DNA of 64,000 nucleotides from Gammaproteobacteria bacterium (GTDB lineage Bacteria; Pseudomonadota; Gammaproteobacteria; Pseudomonadales; Azotimanducaceae): the NCBI GenBank assembly GCA_009841615.1, contig VXLL01000011.1:1-64000 (forward strand), written 5' to 3'. Position 1 is the first letter of the stretch. Each line of letters begins with the position of its first letter. Below the pieces are notes generated by a model. The model was not told the DNA's origin. It saw nothing but the letters and a program-made list of their open reading frames with translations, and did not search any database. Positions 45,151 through 54,448 of the stretch are shown here, one piece after another. The position numbers and the translations under genes were made by a program.

Positions 45151-46037
45151 CAGACTTTCTTCCTCTGAGTCGAAGTAAAGATGCCACTAGGGCGCACTAT
45201 CAACATCACTAGTATCAACACGTACACGCTCGTGTCGCTGACACTAAATCCTACTCTACCATCGATCCCGTACTTCGTGAAAATTTCGACGAGGCCAATC
45301 ACTAGACCGCCAATCATCGCTCCTGGAAGACTACCGAATCCGCCGACAATAGCGGCAGCGAAAGCCTTAATCCCTAATACTAGACCCACTTCGGGGTAAG
45401 CCGATTTGAGGGGAATGAGTAAGATACCGGCGATTGCCGCTATCGCCGCTGCAAGTGCCCAACTCGCAGCTACGACACGTTTGACCGGGATACCTGCGTA
45501 GTAAGCGGCGAGCTGATTCTGAGAAGTTGCTTGCATCGCGACGCCGAAACGCGTGTATCTGAAGAACAAATAAGTTAAAGCGCACAATACAACCGTTGCC
45601 GCGACAACGACGACATCCGCGGCCGGTAGTACAACTGTGCCGAAGTGAAGGCGTATATCCGTATACGGCGTCTCGATGCTGAGAGGATTGTGTCCCCAAA
45701 TCATGCCCGCAACAGATCTCAAAACATAACCCAATCCAATGGTCACCATGAGAACAGCAAACGGAGATTCGCCAATCATGCGACGGAACAGAACTCGTTC
45801 TAGAAAGAGTCCTACAACCCCCATCGCCAAGATGGCCGCTATGATCGCTGGGAAATATTCCCAGTTCAAATCGTTGATGAGAGTGATCGTAAAGAACGCG
45901 CCCAACATCATCATGTCGCCCTGTGCGAAGTTCACCATTTCCGTAGCTTTGTAAATCAATACAAAACCGAGGGCAACGAGTCCGTAAACGCATCCTTGCG
46001 CGATACCGCTTATCAGTAACTGAAAAAAAGTTTCCAC
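45150..46037 (-). CDS. livH: branched-chain amino acid-type ABC permease LivH
   Basis: 295 residues. It opens with LLISGIAQGCVYGLVALGFV, then EMVNFAQGDMMMLGAF, and has the MQATSQNQLAAYYAGI coupling segment and AFAAAIVGGFGSLPGAMIGG. It is the first gene of the transporter order livH-livM-livG-livF-ligase-livK. The promoter should lie in the 135 bp before it, upstream of which the serine hydrolase gene ends. Confidence 0.93.
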   Translation of the reverse strand: METFFQLLISGIAQGCVYGLVALGFVLIYKATEMVNFAQGDMMMLGAFFTITLINDLNWEYFPAIIAAILAMGVVGLFLERVLFRRMIGESPFAVLMVTIGLGYVLRSVAGMIWGHNPLSIETPYTDIRLHFGTVVLPAADVVVVAATVVLCALTYLFFRYTRFGVAMQATSQNQLAAYYAGIPVKRVVAASWALAAAIAAIAGILLIPLKSAYPEVGLVLGIKAFAAAIVGGFGSLPGAMIGGLVIGLVEIFTKYGIDGRVGFSVSDTSVYVLILVMLIVRPSGIFTSTQRKKV

Positions 46038-46172
46038 GTTTTCGATCGAAGATTAATGGTTGGTCTTGTTCAGTCCCTCAACTGTCGAGATGGTCCTGTC
46101 TTCAAGAACGTCACTTGCATTGTAAAGACTATAAACGTTGTACTGTACAGATTGAAACTCCGTCCTTTAAAT

Positions 46173-47375
46173 TTAGCGAGTACTTGTTCGAATCATCCCA
46201 TAGATTGCCCGCTTGTGCTCGTGAAAGAACGGTAGCCAATAACCCGGAAGTCTCTGAGTAAACAAAAGCACACCGACATTCGCACGAGGCGCAATCCACG
46301 AATGCGTGCCGGCAATCCCTCCCCAATAGTACTCGTCAATTGCTTCAGGTGGTTCTCTTACAGCCGGTTTTTGTTTGAGTGCGAACCCTAGACCAAACAC
46401 GGTATTTGGCATCTCCCATTGTCGAAATTCCACCACATTACCCGGTGGTAACTGATTCGTTCGCATGAGCGCGAGGGATTTACCTTGCAACAATTGGACT
46501 CCATCGTAGGTGCCCCCAGCGATCAGCAATTGCCAAAACTTACTGTAGTCAGATATCGTTCCGAGCAACCCGCCGCCACCAGATTCCAATGCACGAGGAC
46601 GAAAGTAATCTCCTGCTAGTTCCGAAGCTATAGATAGTCCAGGTAGGTAGGGATTCTCTGGATCTGCACCGTCATATAGAACACAAAGTCGTTCTCGTTG
46701 GTGTTCGGACAAATAAAAGCTGGTGTTGGTCATCCCAAGTGGATTAAAAATTCGAGACGCTAGGAATTCACCGAACGACTGTCCAGACCAAATTTCAATC
46801 AATCTCCCAAGTACATCTGTCGCTATGCTGTAGTGAAATTTTTGGCCGGGTTGATATAACAACGGGATTGTCGCTAATGCTTCAACGAGTCCCTCCAAAT
46901 CGTTCCCCGGGTGCAGAACACGCTTAGAACGAAAAAGTGGGTCAATTGGCGTGTCCATGAAGATACCATATGAGAATCCCGCGGTATGCGACATGAGTTG
47001 CCGCACAGTGATTTGAGACTCTAATGGTTCTGTGTCATGGACGTCCGTCGCATCTTCTTTGAGTACGCGGAGATCAGCGAGTTTGGGGATGTATCTCGCA
47101 GCCTCGTCATCTAGTTTGAACGCTCCTTCTTCATGGAGAATCATCGCAGCGACCGATGTGATTAGCTTGGTATTGGAGAATAACCGGAAAATCGAGTCTC
47201 TATCGACTGGTTTCTCCCTCTCACGATCTTGATGACCAGTGAAATACTCACTGACAACTGTCGGTCCATCGAAAACCACCGATGCGGCCGAAGGAATTAG
47301 ATCCTGGTGTACCCATCGGTCTAACGAGGAATGTATTGATTCAGTATCAAGAGACTTGTCTAGTCTTGCATTCAT
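46173..47375 (-). CDS. class C beta-lactamase-like serine hydrolase (family VIII esterase type)
   Basis: 400 residues. The SxxK motif is SNTK (67-70) within IFRLFSNTKLITSVAAMILH. The second-motif Tyr is probably in KFHYSIATDVLGRLIE, and the third region includes GGIAGTHSWIAPRANVGVLL. No signal peptide is evident, which favours a cytoplasmic esterase or peptidase over a periplasmic beta-lactamase. Members hydrolyse short-chain esters, amides or D-peptides; the substrate cannot be read here. It lies upstream of livH on the same strand (135-bp gap), so co-regulation is possible but not shown. Confidence 0.85.
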   Translation of the reverse strand: MNARLDKSLDTESIHSSLDRWVHQDLIPSAASVVFDGPTVVSEYFTGHQDREREKPVDRDSIFRLFSNTKLITSVAAMILHEEGAFKLDDEAARYIPKLADLRVLKEDATDVHDTEPLESQITVRQLMSHTAGFSYGIFMDTPIDPLFRSKRVLHPGNDLEGLVEALATIPLLYQPGQKFHYSIATDVLGRLIEIWSGQSFGEFLASRIFNPLGMTNTSFYLSEHQRERLCVLYDGADPENPYLPGLSIASELAGDYFRPRALESGGGGLLGTISDYSKFWQLLIAGGTYDGVQLLQGKSLALMRTNQLPPGNVVEFRQWEMPNTVFGLGFALKQKPAVREPPEAIDEYYWGGIAGTHSWIAPRANVGVLLFTQRLPGYWLPFFHEHKRAIYGMIRTSTR

Positions 47376-48241
47376 GCGTGGATTGGAGGTAGCGGTGTCT
47401 TCTGAATATTTGCTCCCTCTCCGATTGATCAGTGTCTACAGCTTTAATTCTAGATGAATGTAGAGTGGAACGAGATTGAAAGCAGGTTAGCAAATTCGAT
47501 TTATTCTATTACCTACCATGCAATAACACTGTAAATCTAAAGTCATCTTTTAAATTTACGGGCTATTGTTGAGATTCTGCTGATCAAAGCTGTGCTCAAA
47601 CTCTGTAATGGTGTCAGATCGAGCGCCGACTCCAACATTTATCCAGACGGTCATTTAGGGATTGTTCTAAGGAAAACGTCGCTTTCGGTAAGACACAGAA
47701 AAATGCATCTTTTCTCGATTTGATACCCTCGTTTACACTGTCAATCTATACCTTGAGAAATCGATCCAATGCGAACCATTGGAACAAAAAAAACTCCGTG
47801 ATTTGATTTATCGAAGACTTGGTCAATTTCGTCTAAATTTACCACATTCTTGAGACAGTGTCCTCCGTTCGGTAATTCAGATTGACAATTTCAAAGTTGT
47901 GCTAGCCAATGCAAAGCCGCTCCAATAACTGCTCGTTATAACCCTCGGTCTATAATGTTTACAGGGCTTGAGTCTGATTTAGTTGCCAGGGTGATTGTGG
48001 GAGGACGATCAATAGCAGATCACTCGTTGCTCTACATGTTCTTCCAGATGTCAAAGGAAGATTTGAAAGATTTTTAGAGCGTGATGTGCAGTAGTAGGAT
48101 TTAACTATTCTGCGAAATCGCGACTTGAGTGGTACATCCACTACAAATGCCTACATCGTTCCACACCAAAATGAAGGTTAAATACTCCAGAAAACGAAGG
48201 CCTCCGCAAATAAACTTAACCAAATCACAGGAGATGCATCG
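47376..48241. other. 866-bp intergenic region
   Basis: No convincing gene. A TATAAT at 47951 (plus strand) is followed by a 40-codon frame from ATG 47956 (MFTGLESDLVARVIVGGRSI) ending at TAG. It has no ribosome binding site and the -35 is poor. A 60-codon minus-strand frame opposite it also lacks support. AGGAG at 48229-48233 serves the gene at 48242. An unannotated small RNA cannot be excluded. Confidence 0.5.
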
Positions 48242-50194
48242 ATGAGCACAAGTGCAAACTCAAATCGATCTGTTCGAGATATCATCGTATTTCTACTCGG
48301 CGCAGGTCTTGCTGCAGTCGTACTGGTAATACTCTACTACACGTTACCGTTAGAGGACGAGGATTCAACAGTTGTAACTAACGACGACACTTCGACGATC
48401 GCCGAGAATGTCGAGGATAGTACGCCATTAACTAGTCAAGGAAGTCAACCGACACTTTCATACGACGGAGATTCATTGGAAGACATTTTCACCAACTATT
48501 CGACAACCTTCGATGTATTCGCTGCTCTCTATTCCTTGGTTTCTCGATCCAACGAAGATGAGTTAGTCGATCTTTTTAATGAGTCGTTGACCTACGAATA
48601 TAGCGAGTCGAATGATCCATGGTTGCCAGATGGTATCCGCAGAACTATATTGTCTCGGCTGGTTCATGTAAATGACGAATTAGCTGGCTCTCTATTTCTT
48701 GATCTTGAATCTGAGCAACAAACTTCCCTTTCTTACACTCTCGCGCGTGAGTGGGCGAGTGTTGATCTCGACGGTGCAGTAGATTTTGTCGCGAGTTTGC
48801 CTGACTCTATCTATGTTCCTGCGGCTACACGAGCTATTCTGAGTTTGAATCAAAATCTTCCCATTGATGAGTTGAAAACTTTAGCAAATCGTCTTGGGGA
48901 CACAGATTACGTACACAACCTCATAGAACAGGACTTGCTTCAAGAAGAAGCTGAAAACCCTGCGGAGGCGTGGGCAAATCTCCTCTCGGCAGGACCTAAC
49001 ACGCTAACCTCAGAAAACAGATCGCGAATAAACAATATAGTTAAGGCATGGATAAAAGAAGAAGGTGTCGCAGTTTTAGACACGATGACCGAGGCCATTG
49101 AAGACGAAGAATTCAAAGAGAGCATTACGCGATATGGTTTGAGATTAGTTGCCGAAGACAATCCTGAAGCCGCGTTTGACTATGCAATACAGTTCGATTC
49201 CGGCGGCGGCTTGTTCGGCATGAGTTATAACCCATATATGTATTCGATATTGAACGAATGGGTTGAAGAAAGCCCCACGGATGCGTTGAACAAAGTACTA
49301 TCCGTCGAATCAACTTCACAAAGAAACCAGTATGTCGATAACGTGTTTAGCTCTTGGGCTCGAAACGATATAAACGACATGGTAGATTCAATACCAAGTC
49401 TTCCTTCTGAGGTTCAAGACGCGGCTCGAGTGAGTGGTATTTCTCACCTGTCGCGAGACTCTATAGACGATGCATTGTCACTTTTTGACGACCTTGAAAA
49501 CGATGCGAAAAAGAATCAAGCAGCCATGAGCATTGCGTTCTCTTGGGCTGAAAAAGATCCAGAGGCTGCACTGAATTGGGCACAGACTAACCCAAATACA
49601 GAATCTATCAGGTCCCAAGTAACTGGTACGATGTTAACCGCCTTAGCGAGTAAAGATCCCGAGAAAGCGTTTAATATAGCACTCGAGCTTCCTCTCAATG
49701 AAGATGGCGTAGGGCTTGAAGCGAGCGTCCTCGGAACTTTGGCGTACACAAATGTCGACAAAGCTTTAGAGTTGCTTCCTAAAGTCCGTGCAGGGGCTTC
49801 TCAAAAGACTGCTTATATGGGCGTTGGAGGTGGCTTAGCGATGAACGGTAGGATCACTGAAGCAATCGAACTGGGAAAAGAATTGACCGAGGAAGAACAA
49901 CTAAATTACTATACCACTGTTGGTGCAATGTCGTTATCCGGGTCTATGATGTCGGGTCTTACTGGTAGTGAACCCGAAATGGACGTATTTGCAACGCTTG
50001 ATGCCATTCCCCTCGAAGAAGCTCGTTCCCTGGTTGCGGTACAAGCTATTGTCATGGATCAATTGAGTAATTCCTATAGCGATGACGAAATCGAGTCATT
50101 AAAAGAGTACATCTCCGAAGACGACATGGAAGATTTAGAGAAAGGACTGGAACAAATGGAAGCGATGCCTTCTATTCCATTCTTAGGACTCTAG
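48242..50194 (+). CDS. membrane-anchored acidic helical-repeat protein, function unknown
   Basis: 650 residues with a good Shine-Dalgarno (AGGAG, 8 nt). One N-terminal membrane anchor (IIVFLLGAGLAAVVLVILYY) precedes a Ser/Thr/Asp-rich linker to about residue 85. The rest is an array of degenerate helical repeats of about 30-40 residues. Each has a signature like EWASVDLDGAVDFVASLPDS, SWAEKDPEAALNWAQTNPN and ASKDPEKAFNIALELPL. This suggests a HEAT- or TPR-like solenoid in the periplasm, used for protein interaction. The protein is strongly acidic. I do not recognise a named family. Flanked by two gene-poor gaps and not in an operon. Confidence 0.75.
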   Translation: MSTSANSNRSVRDIIVFLLGAGLAAVVLVILYYTLPLEDEDSTVVTNDDTSTIAENVEDSTPLTSQGSQPTLSYDGDSLEDIFTNYSTTFDVFAALYSLVSRSNEDELVDLFNESLTYEYSESNDPWLPDGIRRTILSRLVHVNDELAGSLFLDLESEQQTSLSYTLAREWASVDLDGAVDFVASLPDSIYVPAATRAILSLNQNLPIDELKTLANRLGDTDYVHNLIEQDLLQEEAENPAEAWANLLSAGPNTLTSENRSRINNIVKAWIKEEGVAVLDTMTEAIEDEEFKESITRYGLRLVAEDNPEAAFDYAIQFDSGGGLFGMSYNPYMYSILNEWVEESPTDALNKVLSVESTSQRNQYVDNVFSSWARNDINDMVDSIPSLPSEVQDAARVSGISHLSRDSIDDALSLFDDLENDAKKNQAAMSIAFSWAEKDPEAALNWAQTNPNTESIRSQVTGTMLTALASKDPEKAFNIALELPLNEDGVGLEASVLGTLAYTNVDKALELLPKVRAGASQKTAYMGVGGGLAMNGRITEAIELGKELTEEEQLNYYTTVGAMSLSGSMMSGLTGSEPEMDVFATLDAIPLEEARSLVAVQAIVMDQLSNSYSDDEIESLKEYISEDDMEDLEKGLEQMEAMPSIPFLGL

Positions 50195-50542
50195 CACATA
50201 TTGAGAAATATGAATCGCGTTAGGACAAAACGTATGACGCTTGATTGATTTCGAGCGTGAGTTGGTTTGCTGGCTAATTGTGGGGGAGAGTAATTCTTAA
50301 TTAATTTACTAAGACTCCATCTTGCAGTAAGCGATGCGAATAAGAGAGTCGTCTGGACTGTAGCGACGTAAATAGTCTCGAACGAATATTCGTGCGCTCT
50401 CTTTGTATCTATGATCGCAACCGTCTCTGAATGGAGAATTACGGGTCTAGACCGTTGTCAAGCTCAAACTCTGATTTGATGAACACCGATTGAACATTTT
50501 CAGAGCGTGGAGGAATCCAGTGATTTCTTAGACTCGATCGTA
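50195..50542. other. 348-bp intergenic region between convergent genes
   Basis: No gene, no clear terminator and no repeat seen. Confidence 0.5.
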
Positions 50543-51868
50543 TTACACACCTAACCACAACGAAGCTAATGGTAATGCGTAGAGGTTCTCTCCAAATGAT
50601 CGAGCCCGCTCGCCATCGTACAGAACGACACCAGCGATGAAATTTTCCGATTTCTGTTGTAATTTACGGATACCGCGGAAATCAGTCTCCTTCACTGTTG
50701 CGCGTGTTTTTACCTCGATTGCGACGATTCCGCTTCCGCTTTTTTCAATCACAAAGTCTACTTCGTGTCTATCTCGGTCACGATAGTGAAAAATCGTCAA
50801 ATTGTTTTCATACCAAGATGCAAGCTTTGTCAATTCTTGAAACACAAACGTTTCGGTCATTTGTCCTAGTCGTTTACGATCTTTCCAGAGACTATCCTCA
50901 TCAAGATTGAGCAGCGCGCAGGCAAACCCAGTGTCTAAAAAGTGTAATTTCGGTGCTTTGACCGATCGTTTCAACTCATTGCTGGACCACGAGGGCACGT
51001 ACTGAAACAAAAATAGGTTCTGTAGAATCGAAACATACTCGCTAACAGTATTTCGACTTAAATCAAGGCTAGCGGCCAAGTCAGCGAGGTTAAACAGTTG
51101 TGCCGTGTGAGCCGCAGCTATTCCCGCAAGTCTCGGTACGATTTCGAGGCGGCGTGCTGAGGTCAATTCGTACGCGTCTCGGGAGGTGATTGTTCTAAGA
51201 TAGTTTTGATACCATTTCTGGCGATCAAGAATAGGTAATAGCCTCGGTTCTGGATACCCACCTTCAACGATTCGCCTCGAGAGTTCGTGTACTAATCTCG
51301 GTTGTGGTGTGGTTTCACGAACAATCAATCGGTTATCAAAAATTTGATTGAGTATTGAAGTTACTCTCAAATTTTCACTTTCACCAACCGTATGTCGTTT
51401 GTATTGCTCGGATGAATTGTGATGAATTTCACTCTGCGAGAAAGGATACAGTTCGACCAGTTGCATACGTCCAGCGAGTGAATCGGAGAGTTCACTCATT
51501 AGAGAGAGGCGTGCAGACCCAGTAAGCAAAAATCGACCCGATACTCGATGTGAATCTACTGCTACCTTGAGTTGCCGATAAATTTCAGGCACAAGTTGCA
51601 CTTCATCAAGTATCACATAGGACGGTAGTTGCTCAACAAAACCGACCGGATCGTCATGAGCAAAGTCTCGATTGGCTTGGTCGTCAAATGAAATGTACTC
51701 ATATTTGTGAGGAAGGCTATCGCTAGCTTGAATTGCTTTACAAAGTGTAGTTTTTCCACTCTGTCTTGGACCAGTTAACAGCACGACCGGAGCCCAAGAT
51801 AGAGTACTTAGGAGACTCGAAAGAAGAAATCGAGGAACATAACCTTTTCCTAACAGTTCGGTTACCAC
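50543..51868 (-). CDS. AAA ATPase with DUF4143 domain
   Basis: 441 residues from a GTG start. Walker A GPRQSGKT is at 33-40, Walker B-like YVILDEVQLVPEIYRQLK follows, then sensor segment GRFLLTGSARLSLM and LAGRMQLVELYPFSQSEI. The C-terminal DUF4143 half ends in a PD-(D/E)XK-like core: DRHEVDFVIEKSGSGIVAIE, then VKTRATVKE. This large bacterial and archaeal family is poorly characterised; many members are genomic orphans near mobile or toxin genes. Stand-alone here, with an AT-rich upstream region bounded by direct repeats. Confidence 0.88.
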   Translation of the reverse strand: MVTELLGKGYVPRFLLSSLLSTLSWAPVVLLTGPRQSGKTTLCKAIQASDSLPHKYEYISFDDQANRDFAHDDPVGFVEQLPSYVILDEVQLVPEIYRQLKVAVDSHRVSGRFLLTGSARLSLMSELSDSLAGRMQLVELYPFSQSEIHHNSSEQYKRHTVGESENLRVTSILNQIFDNRLIVRETTPQPRLVHELSRRIVEGGYPEPRLLPILDRQKWYQNYLRTITSRDAYELTSARRLEIVPRLAGIAAAHTAQLFNLADLAASLDLSRNTVSEYVSILQNLFLFQYVPSWSSNELKRSVKAPKLHFLDTGFACALLNLDEDSLWKDRKRLGQMTETFVFQELTKLASWYENNLTIFHYRDRDRHEVDFVIEKSGSGIVAIEVKTRATVKETDFRGIRKLQQKSENFIAGVVLYDGERARSFGENLYALPLASLWLGV

Positions 51869-52575
51869 GGGTGCTTCCTAATTCACCAAATCGCACTCAT
51901 TCCGGCTAAATGTCATTTATGGTATAGCTATATATCAATATATTGTTCGCTATATTATATATACTGTATTCGCTGAATGTCATTTTACCTAGTTGCTCGA
52001 AGGTGCATCTGCATTGAAATCAGTACACAGCGTTTTATCAAAAGACAGTTCTCAGTATGCTGGAACATAGTAAGGCTAGATCTCGATTACATTGGGAGTA
52101 CAAGTAATTAGGAACTTCGAGCATTTCCTATCTCTGTGAACTCCTTATACATCCGACAGTTGACGCGATGAAATAGACTCAAGAAATCAAGGTTTTCTCG
52201 GCTCTATAGGGGATCATACACCTTAGAGTCATACTACGATGCATACACAGAGTCCCTGAGTTTAACTCCAACCAATAGCTCAATAATCCAATCTTCAATG
52301 ACAAAAAATAGAGACTGCGATACCTCGACGAGCAAGCTAACAGGCGCAACATTACGTTGTCGAAGTTGCGATTTACAAAAATGCTGTTCGTGGATTTGAA
52401 AATTTCCCTTAAGTCCGTTTGCTTAAAATGACTGACGGAATACATTGAGTTCATCTTTGTGTCTGAGCTCCGTTTATGGGCTCTCATTTTGCGAATCCGC
52501 GTACTCTGACCACAAAGTGTTTCAAGCGCGTTCTAAACCACAATCAAACTATCGGTTAACACCTGCAGGAAGTCT
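51869..52575. other. 707-bp gap with AT-rich core, direct repeats and a possible gene remnant
   Basis: Bases 51920-51970 are almost pure A/T and probably contain the DUF4143 gene promoter. Near-identical 15-bp direct repeats flank it. At 52172-52399 a stop-free plus-strand frame with CRSCDLQKCC resembles a zinc-ribbon fragment, but it has no start. The minus-strand 102-codon frame opposite it (52179-52487) looks like its shadow. Nothing here is a secure gene. Confidence 0.45.
51905..51987. repeat. direct repeats flanking an AT-rich block
   Basis: GCTAAATGTCATTTA at 51905-51919 and GCTGAATGTCATTTTA at 51972-51987 differ by one substitution plus one T. They lie 67 bp apart, around a segment rich in TATA/ATAT steps. 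They could be paired operators of the minus-strand DUF4143 gene or the footprint of a short insertion. Confidence 0.55.
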
Positions 52576-53811
52576 ATGCAAAAACGAATCGCTATCTTTC
52601 TTTTGATCTGCGCTCTTGGATGGGTAATCGCTGTTGGCGCAGAAGCTCCTAGTGAGGGCCTTAGTGCCGAGCTCAGACTTCGGTACGAAACAGCAGAAGA
52701 TTCTGTGAATGACGATGCCAATGCCTACACGGGACGTCTCGCATTGAAATGGGTCGTTGGCGATGGCATGATTCGACCAGTGGTAGAGGTAGAACACATA
52801 TCTGCGTTCTTGGGCGAGGAATACAACGATGGTGGAGCAAATAGAAAGTCACAATATGCCGTGATCGCAGACCCAGTCGGGACAGAAATCAATCAACTCT
52901 ATATTCACATCGGTGCTGATGAACCGTGGGAGCTATTGCTTGGCCGTCAGGAGCTAGCGCACCGTCCCTATCCATGGCAACGATATGCAGGTACCGTTTC
53001 GTGGCGACAAAATGAACAGACGATGGATGCGATTTCGTTGCGCTATCCATTTAACGAAAAATTCGAGTTCCATGGTGCTTACATCATGAACGTCAATCGT
53101 ATCTTCGGCGAGGACAATCCAAATCCAACCCGAGCCAATTTTGAATTGGACGGCTTAATGCTTACCAGCAACGTTAAAGTTCAGGAGAACATTGCTCTAG
53201 ATCTGTTTATGTTTGATCTTGCTTTTGATGAAGCCACTACGCTTTCTAGCCAGACGATTGGCTTTCGAGTCGACGGTACTTGGACAACGAATACAGACTT
53301 CGATTTTCTCTACTCTGGTGAGTTTGCTTGGCAACAACCGGACACAGAAATGTTCGACGATACCAGCTATCGCATGCTCTCCGCGGGAATAACGACGAAC
53401 GGTCATACCCTCAAGTTTAAAAACGAGCTTCTCGGTTCCGGTAACGGTAATGCGTTCCAGACTCCGTTAGCAACCCTACACATTCATCAAGGTTGGGCAG
53501 ATCGGTTTCTAAGCACACCTGCCGAGGGTGTTTCAAATACTTCGATAAACGCAAGCGGTAAGTTGTCGGAAGTGAAATATACGTTGGAGTTCAATACCTA
53601 TTCTTCCGATGAAGGTGGATATGATTTCGGTACCGAATTTGGCGCGATGCTTTCTTATAGTTGGCCAAATGAGAGCAGATTTTTGGCGGGCTGGAGTATG
53701 GGTGGAAAGTTCACGGCGTTCAGTGCCGACACTGGTAATGTAGACGGCACATCATTCAACGACGTGACCAAGTTTTGGTTTTGGTTCCAAAGGAAGTTCA
53801 CCCTCGACTAG
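52576..53811 (+). CDS. outer-membrane beta-barrel protein (alginate-export/porin-like)
   Basis: 411 residues with a signal peptide (IFLLICALGWVIAVGAEA). After it come alternating amphipathic strands from LSAELRLRYETAEDS onward. Motifs such as INQLYIHIGADEPWELLLGR, QELAHRP and RWRQNEQTMDAISLRYPF-like repeats (seen as WRQNEQTMDAISLRYPF) fit the alginate-export/porin group. The end KFWFWFQRKFTLD has the aromatic pattern of a final strand, although the very last residue is Asp. It should form a substrate channel in the outer membrane. Single gene; substrate unknown. Confidence 0.78.
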   Translation: MQKRIAIFLLICALGWVIAVGAEAPSEGLSAELRLRYETAEDSVNDDANAYTGRLALKWVVGDGMIRPVVEVEHISAFLGEEYNDGGANRKSQYAVIADPVGTEINQLYIHIGADEPWELLLGRQELAHRPYPWQRYAGTVSWRQNEQTMDAISLRYPFNEKFEFHGAYIMNVNRIFGEDNPNPTRANFELDGLMLTSNVKVQENIALDLFMFDLAFDEATTLSSQTIGFRVDGTWTTNTDFDFLYSGEFAWQQPDTEMFDDTSYRMLSAGITTNGHTLKFKNELLGSGNGNAFQTPLATLHIHQGWADRFLSTPAEGVSNTSINASGKLSEVKYTLEFNTYSSDEGGYDFGTEFGAMLSYSWPNESRFLAGWSMGGKFTAFSADTGNVDGTSFNDVTKFWFWFQRKFTLD

Positions 53812-53843
53812 CGGTCTAAAGCTTGCCGGTGGCCAGAGACTGC

Positions 53844-54434
53844 TTAATGTGGTACTTCTGGCGGCCGTTCAATAATCACAAAAGCGGATTCGACCTCTGC
53901 TCTTTTCTCTACTGCCTTGATGAACATCGCCGGGTGCTTTTCAGTTGGTAATTCCAGCACCGCGTAACCGAGTGTGGGATACGCTTTACCACTCTCAGCA
54001 TCGGTTTCCTCGATCAAAGACTCCAACTGGGAATAGTCCACAAGGACGACTCGGACTTTATTCGTTAAGCGTTGAAATTTCTTTTGTTTGGTATCAAATA
54101 CCAAATGCACCGGCTCGTCAGACTCGACCTCCCAGTGAACTATTGGGTCATCGATGGTTCCTTTTTCGCGCGCTTCATATTTCACTTTGTCGTCTTCACT
54201 TTCAATCTCAATTTCAAATTCGTCAAGTTCATACGTGGATTTCGACCCTTCTTCAGGAGCAGGAATCGCTACAAGATCGTGTTCTTCCTCCGGATCAAGT
54301 CTTACGGACTCCAATTTCTCTGTCTGAGTCCAGCCGGTGCTAGCAAAAAATACTAGCAAAGCACCCCAGAATCCTCGTCGTAGAAACGAGGGATCGATCG
54401 TTCTAATCGATTGCTTTGGGACGCGTCCTGTCAT
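53844..54434 (-). CDS. exported acidic protein, function unknown
   Basis: 196 residues. The basic N-terminus and hydrophobic stretch (FWGALLVFFASTGWTQTE) suggest a signal peptide or single anchor. A strongly acidic middle follows (YELDEFEIEIESEDDKVKYE), then a compact C-terminal half with VRVVLVDYSQLESLIEETD and FIKAVEKRAEVESAFVIIER. I do not recognise a family. It follows nfuA by 14 bp on the same strand, so it is probably co-transcribed with it, but an Fe-S role is not implied by the sequence. It converges with the porin gene. Confidence 0.7.
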   Translation of the reverse strand: MTGRVPKQSIRTIDPSFLRRGFWGALLVFFASTGWTQTEKLESVRLDPEEEHDLVAIPAPEEGSKSTYELDEFEIEIESEDDKVKYEAREKGTIDDPIVHWEVESDEPVHLVFDTKQKKFQRLTNKVRVVLVDYSQLESLIEETDAESGKAYPTLGYAVLELPTEKHPAMFIKAVEKRAEVESAFVIIERPPEVPH

Positions 54435-54448
54435 TTTTCCTTTATCAA

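Noticed and set aside
47956-48078. 40-codon frame next to a TATAAT in the 866-bp gap
   Set aside because: The -10 overlaps the start codon, the -35 is poor and there is no ribosome binding site.
52179-52487. 102-codon minus-strand frame in the gap before the porin gene
   Set aside because: No ribosome binding site, no recognisable motif and poor coding character. It lies opposite a stop-free plus-strand frame that better resembles a coding remnant.
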